Below, piece by piece: positions 62,901-64,000 of a DNA stretch of 64,000 bases (the first letter of the stretch is position 1; each line of letters starts with the position of its first letter). Made by a program: the position numbers and the translations under genes. The DNA is taken from positions 186,001 through 250,000 of the forward strand of contig NZ_JONM01000008.1 in the NCBI RefSeq assembly GCF_000711875.1. Direction: 5' to 3'. The notes under the pieces were generated by a model that saw nothing but the letters and a program-made list of their open reading frames with translations, was not told the DNA's origin and ran no database searches. The stretch comes from Andreprevotia chitinilytica DSM 18519. GTDB taxonomy: Bacteria; Pseudomonadota; Gammaproteobacteria; Burkholderiales; Chitinibacteraceae.

Positions 62901-63091
62901 TGCCGCTGGTGATCAGCAACGGCGCAGGTTCTGGCAGCCAACACGCGATCGGTACTGGCGTGATGGGCGGCATGATCTCCGCCACGGTGCTGGCGATCTT
63001 CCTGGTGCCGGTGTTCTTCGTGGTGATCCGCAAGTGGTTCCCGCCGAAGATCAAAGCATCCGTCGATTCGACCGCCGAAGACCATCGCTAA
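59951..63091 (+). CDS. RND efflux inner-membrane transporter (AcrB/HAE1 type)
   Basis: Full-length 1046-residue proton-driven multidrug pump with 12 membrane helices and two large periplasmic loops. It begins [20 protein letters not shown] as usual for HAE1. The proton relay in helix 4 is [18 protein letters not shown] (the Asp-Asp pair near residues 407-408). Thirty bases separate it from the adaptor gene. Drug range cannot be inferred from sequence. Confidence 0.97.
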   Translation: MAKYFIDRPIFAWVIAIIIMVAGSLAIVGLPISQYPNIAPPSVAITATYPGASAKTVEDSVTQVIEQKMKGIDHLRYMSSNSDSAGNVNITLTFDAGTNPDTAQVQVQNKLALATPLLPQEVQQLGVLVSKATKNFMMVVGFVSDDGKMTGADLGDYVAANVLDPLSRTPGVGDVTLFGSQYAMRIWLDPSKLNNFQLMTSDVSAAIKSQNVQVSSGQLGGLPAVPNQQLNATITSQSRLQTTEQFGNILLKVNTDGSQVRLKDVARLELGGESYQVLARYNGKPAAGVAIKLATGANALDTANAVRKTIDGLAKYFPPSMKAVYPYDTTPFVKISIEEVVKTLLEAIVLVFLVMYLFLQSFRATLIPTIAVPVVLLGTFGLLSVFGFSINTLTAFAMVLAIGLLVDDAIVVVENVERVMAEEGLSPRDASRKSMGQITGALVGIVVVLSAVFIPMAFFGGSTGVIYRQFSITIVSAMVLSLLVALVLTPALCATLLKPIPKGHHDEKRGFFGWFNRTFERSSNGYQSMVGKILGKTFRYMVLYGLIIAIMAFLFVRLPKSFLPDEDQGIMFAQAQLPTGATQERTLAVLKKMEDHFLNNEKENVNSLFTVAGFNFSGNGQNTGMAFVMLKDWGQRQRPDQHVGAIAGRAMGAFMQIKDAMVFAFAPPAVLELGNATGFDFQLQDRSGLGHEKLIQARNQLLGMASKNPNLVAVRPNGMEDTPQYQIDIDREKARALGLSLSDINDTLSTAWGSSYVNDFLDKGRIKKVYLQADAPFRMSPEDVNRWYVRNNQGQMVPFSSFASAHWSYGPARLERYNGLASVEILGAPAPGKSTGDAMKAMEDMAKQLPEGIGYEWTGLSYEERMSGSQAPLLYAISMLVVFLCLAALYESWSIPFSVILVVPLGVIGALIAASLRGLNNDVYFQVGLLLTVGLSAKNAILIVEFAKELQEHGKGVVEATLDAVRMRLRPILMTSLAFVLSVVPLVISNGAGSGSQHAIGTGVMGGMISATVLAIFLVPVFFVVIRKWFPPKIKASVDSTAEDHR

Positions 63092-63103
63092 GGAGAGAAG
63101 AAC

Positions 63104-64000
63104 ATGCTTAAACCAATGATTCTGGCGATGGCGGTGGCCCTATCAGGCTGCGCCGTCATCGGCCCGAACTACGAGCGACCGGCTAGCCCGGCGTCGGGCA
63201 TAATCGGTCGCGGTGATGCTGCCACCGTGGCTGTGCCGAGCTGGGATGTCTATTTCAGCGACCCGACGCTCAACGCGCTGATCAAGCGCGCGCTCGATAA
63301 CAACCGCGATCTGCGGGTTGCGGTAGCCAATATCGAAGTGGCTCGTGCCCAATACGGCATCACCAATGCTGACCGCCTGCCGACCTTGTCGGTGGGGGGC
63401 AGTGCAACCATCAACCACGTGCCGGCATCGTTGTCGTCAACGGGGCAATCGATGACATCGCGTCGTTATGACGCGAACGTTGCTCTGGCTTCATTCGAGC
63501 TGGATTTCTGGGGCCGCGTAGCGCGTTTGTCCGAATCGGCCAAGGCAAGCTATCTCGCGACCGAAGAAGCGCAGCGTACGGCTAAGCTTTCCTTGATTGC
63601 GGAAGTCGCCAACAGCTACTACAACCTGCTCGCGCTGAACGAAGAAGCTGATTTCGCCCGCAAAACGGCCAAGACGCGTGAGGACTACGCCAAGGTCATC
63701 GGCCGCAAGGTCGATATCGGTTCGGCTAATCGCCTGGATCAACTGCAGGCGGAAAACTCGCTCGATAGCGCTTTGTCGGATTCGGCGTCTCTATCCCGCC
63801 AGGCTGAAACCGCCCGCACTGCACTCGGGTTGCTGGTCGGTGATAACGGCCCGCTGCCGATGGCGAGCGGCAAAGGTGTGGCTGCCTTGCCCTTGCCGCA
63901 ACGGCTGCCGCAAGGCTTGTCGTCCGATGTACTGCTGGATCGCCCGGACGTTCGTCAGGCCGAGCAACAGTTGATCGCGGCCAATGCCAATGTCGGTGCG
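63104..64000 (+). CDS. RND efflux outer-membrane lipoprotein (OprM/NodT type), 3' end outside window
   Basis: Outer-membrane channel of the tripartite pump. The frame is open from ATG 63104 to the window end (299 residues of about 470). Lipobox LSGC gives a lipidated Cys16. Typical OprM stretches follow: GPNYERPA, LIKRALDNNRDLRVAVANIE, FELDFWGRVARLSE and VLLDRPDVRQAEQQLIAANA. AGGAGAG eight bases upstream. Third gene of the efflux operon. Confidence 0.95.
   Translation, partial: MLKPMILAMAVALSGCAVIGPNYERPASPASGIIGRGDAATVAVPSWDVYFSDPTLNALIKRALDNNRDLRVAVANIEVARAQYGITNADRLPTLSVGGSATINHVPASLSSTGQSMTSRRYDANVALASFELDFWGRVARLSESAKASYLATEEAQRTAKLSLIAEVANSYYNLLALNEEADFARKTAKTREDYAKVIGRKVDIGSANRLDQLQAENSLDSALSDSASLSRQAETARTALGLLVGDNGPLPMASGKGVAALPLPQRLPQGLSSDVLLDRPDVRQAEQQLIAANANVGA

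Overview
The window is a 64 kb stretch of a moderately high-GC Gram-negative chromosome. The ribF-ileS-lspA-ispH order, the FlgA, ApaG, RmuC and Gph proteins and the general protein style suggest a betaproteobacterium, probably Neisseriales-like (Chromobacteriaceae/Chitinibacteraceae). This taxonomic guess is inference from gene content only.

Layout. 1-773 is the end of sucD. 968-1758 (minus) holds three tandem, previously unannotatable-looking genes for secreted four-cysteine miniproteins, each with its own covarying leader hairpin; an 8-bp tandem repeat starts inside the stop codon of one of them. 2.1-8.8 kb is ordinary housekeeping: a deoxyinosine DNA glycosylase, a chemoreceptor with a cytoplasmic C-terminal sensor, a TerB-like protein with a thioesterase, a universal stress protein with a radical SAM enzyme, a small HTH regulator, a ferritin-like DUF455 protein and Gph. 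8.9-14.6 kb (minus) is a tightly overlapped six-gene membrane-lipid operon: CDP-alcohol phosphatidyltransferase, CdsA, acyltransferase, hydrolase/methyltransferase fusion, PAP2/dual-specificity phosphatase fusion and a membrane protein. 14.7-27.8 kb holds rpe, rmuC, the ribF-ileS-lspA-ispH operon, an AGE-family sugar isomerase, flgA, apaG, an Atm1-type ABC exporter and a small secreted protein.

27.9-57.1 kb (minus) is a complete nonribosomal peptide biosynthetic cluster: two giant synthetases (4364 and 4644 aa), a cyclic-peptide-type ABC exporter and an MbtH protein. The first synthetase starts with a formyltransferase domain. From adenylation-pocket residues read by eye and from three dual condensation/epimerisation domains, the predicted product is an N-formylated octapeptide: formyl-D-X1, Gly, D-Tyr, Gln, D-Ala, Val, Tyr, Tyr (X1 hydrophobic/aromatic, uncertain; Tyr could be Phe). 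It is released by a thioesterase whose nucleophile is Cys instead of Ser. I do not recognise this peptide. A palindromic repeat element has inserted in frame into the Val adenylation domain.

57.6-64 kb holds a tRNA-Gly, then a TetR repressor with palindromic operators and an RND multidrug efflux operon (membrane fusion protein, inner-membrane pump, outer-membrane channel), the last gene running off the window.
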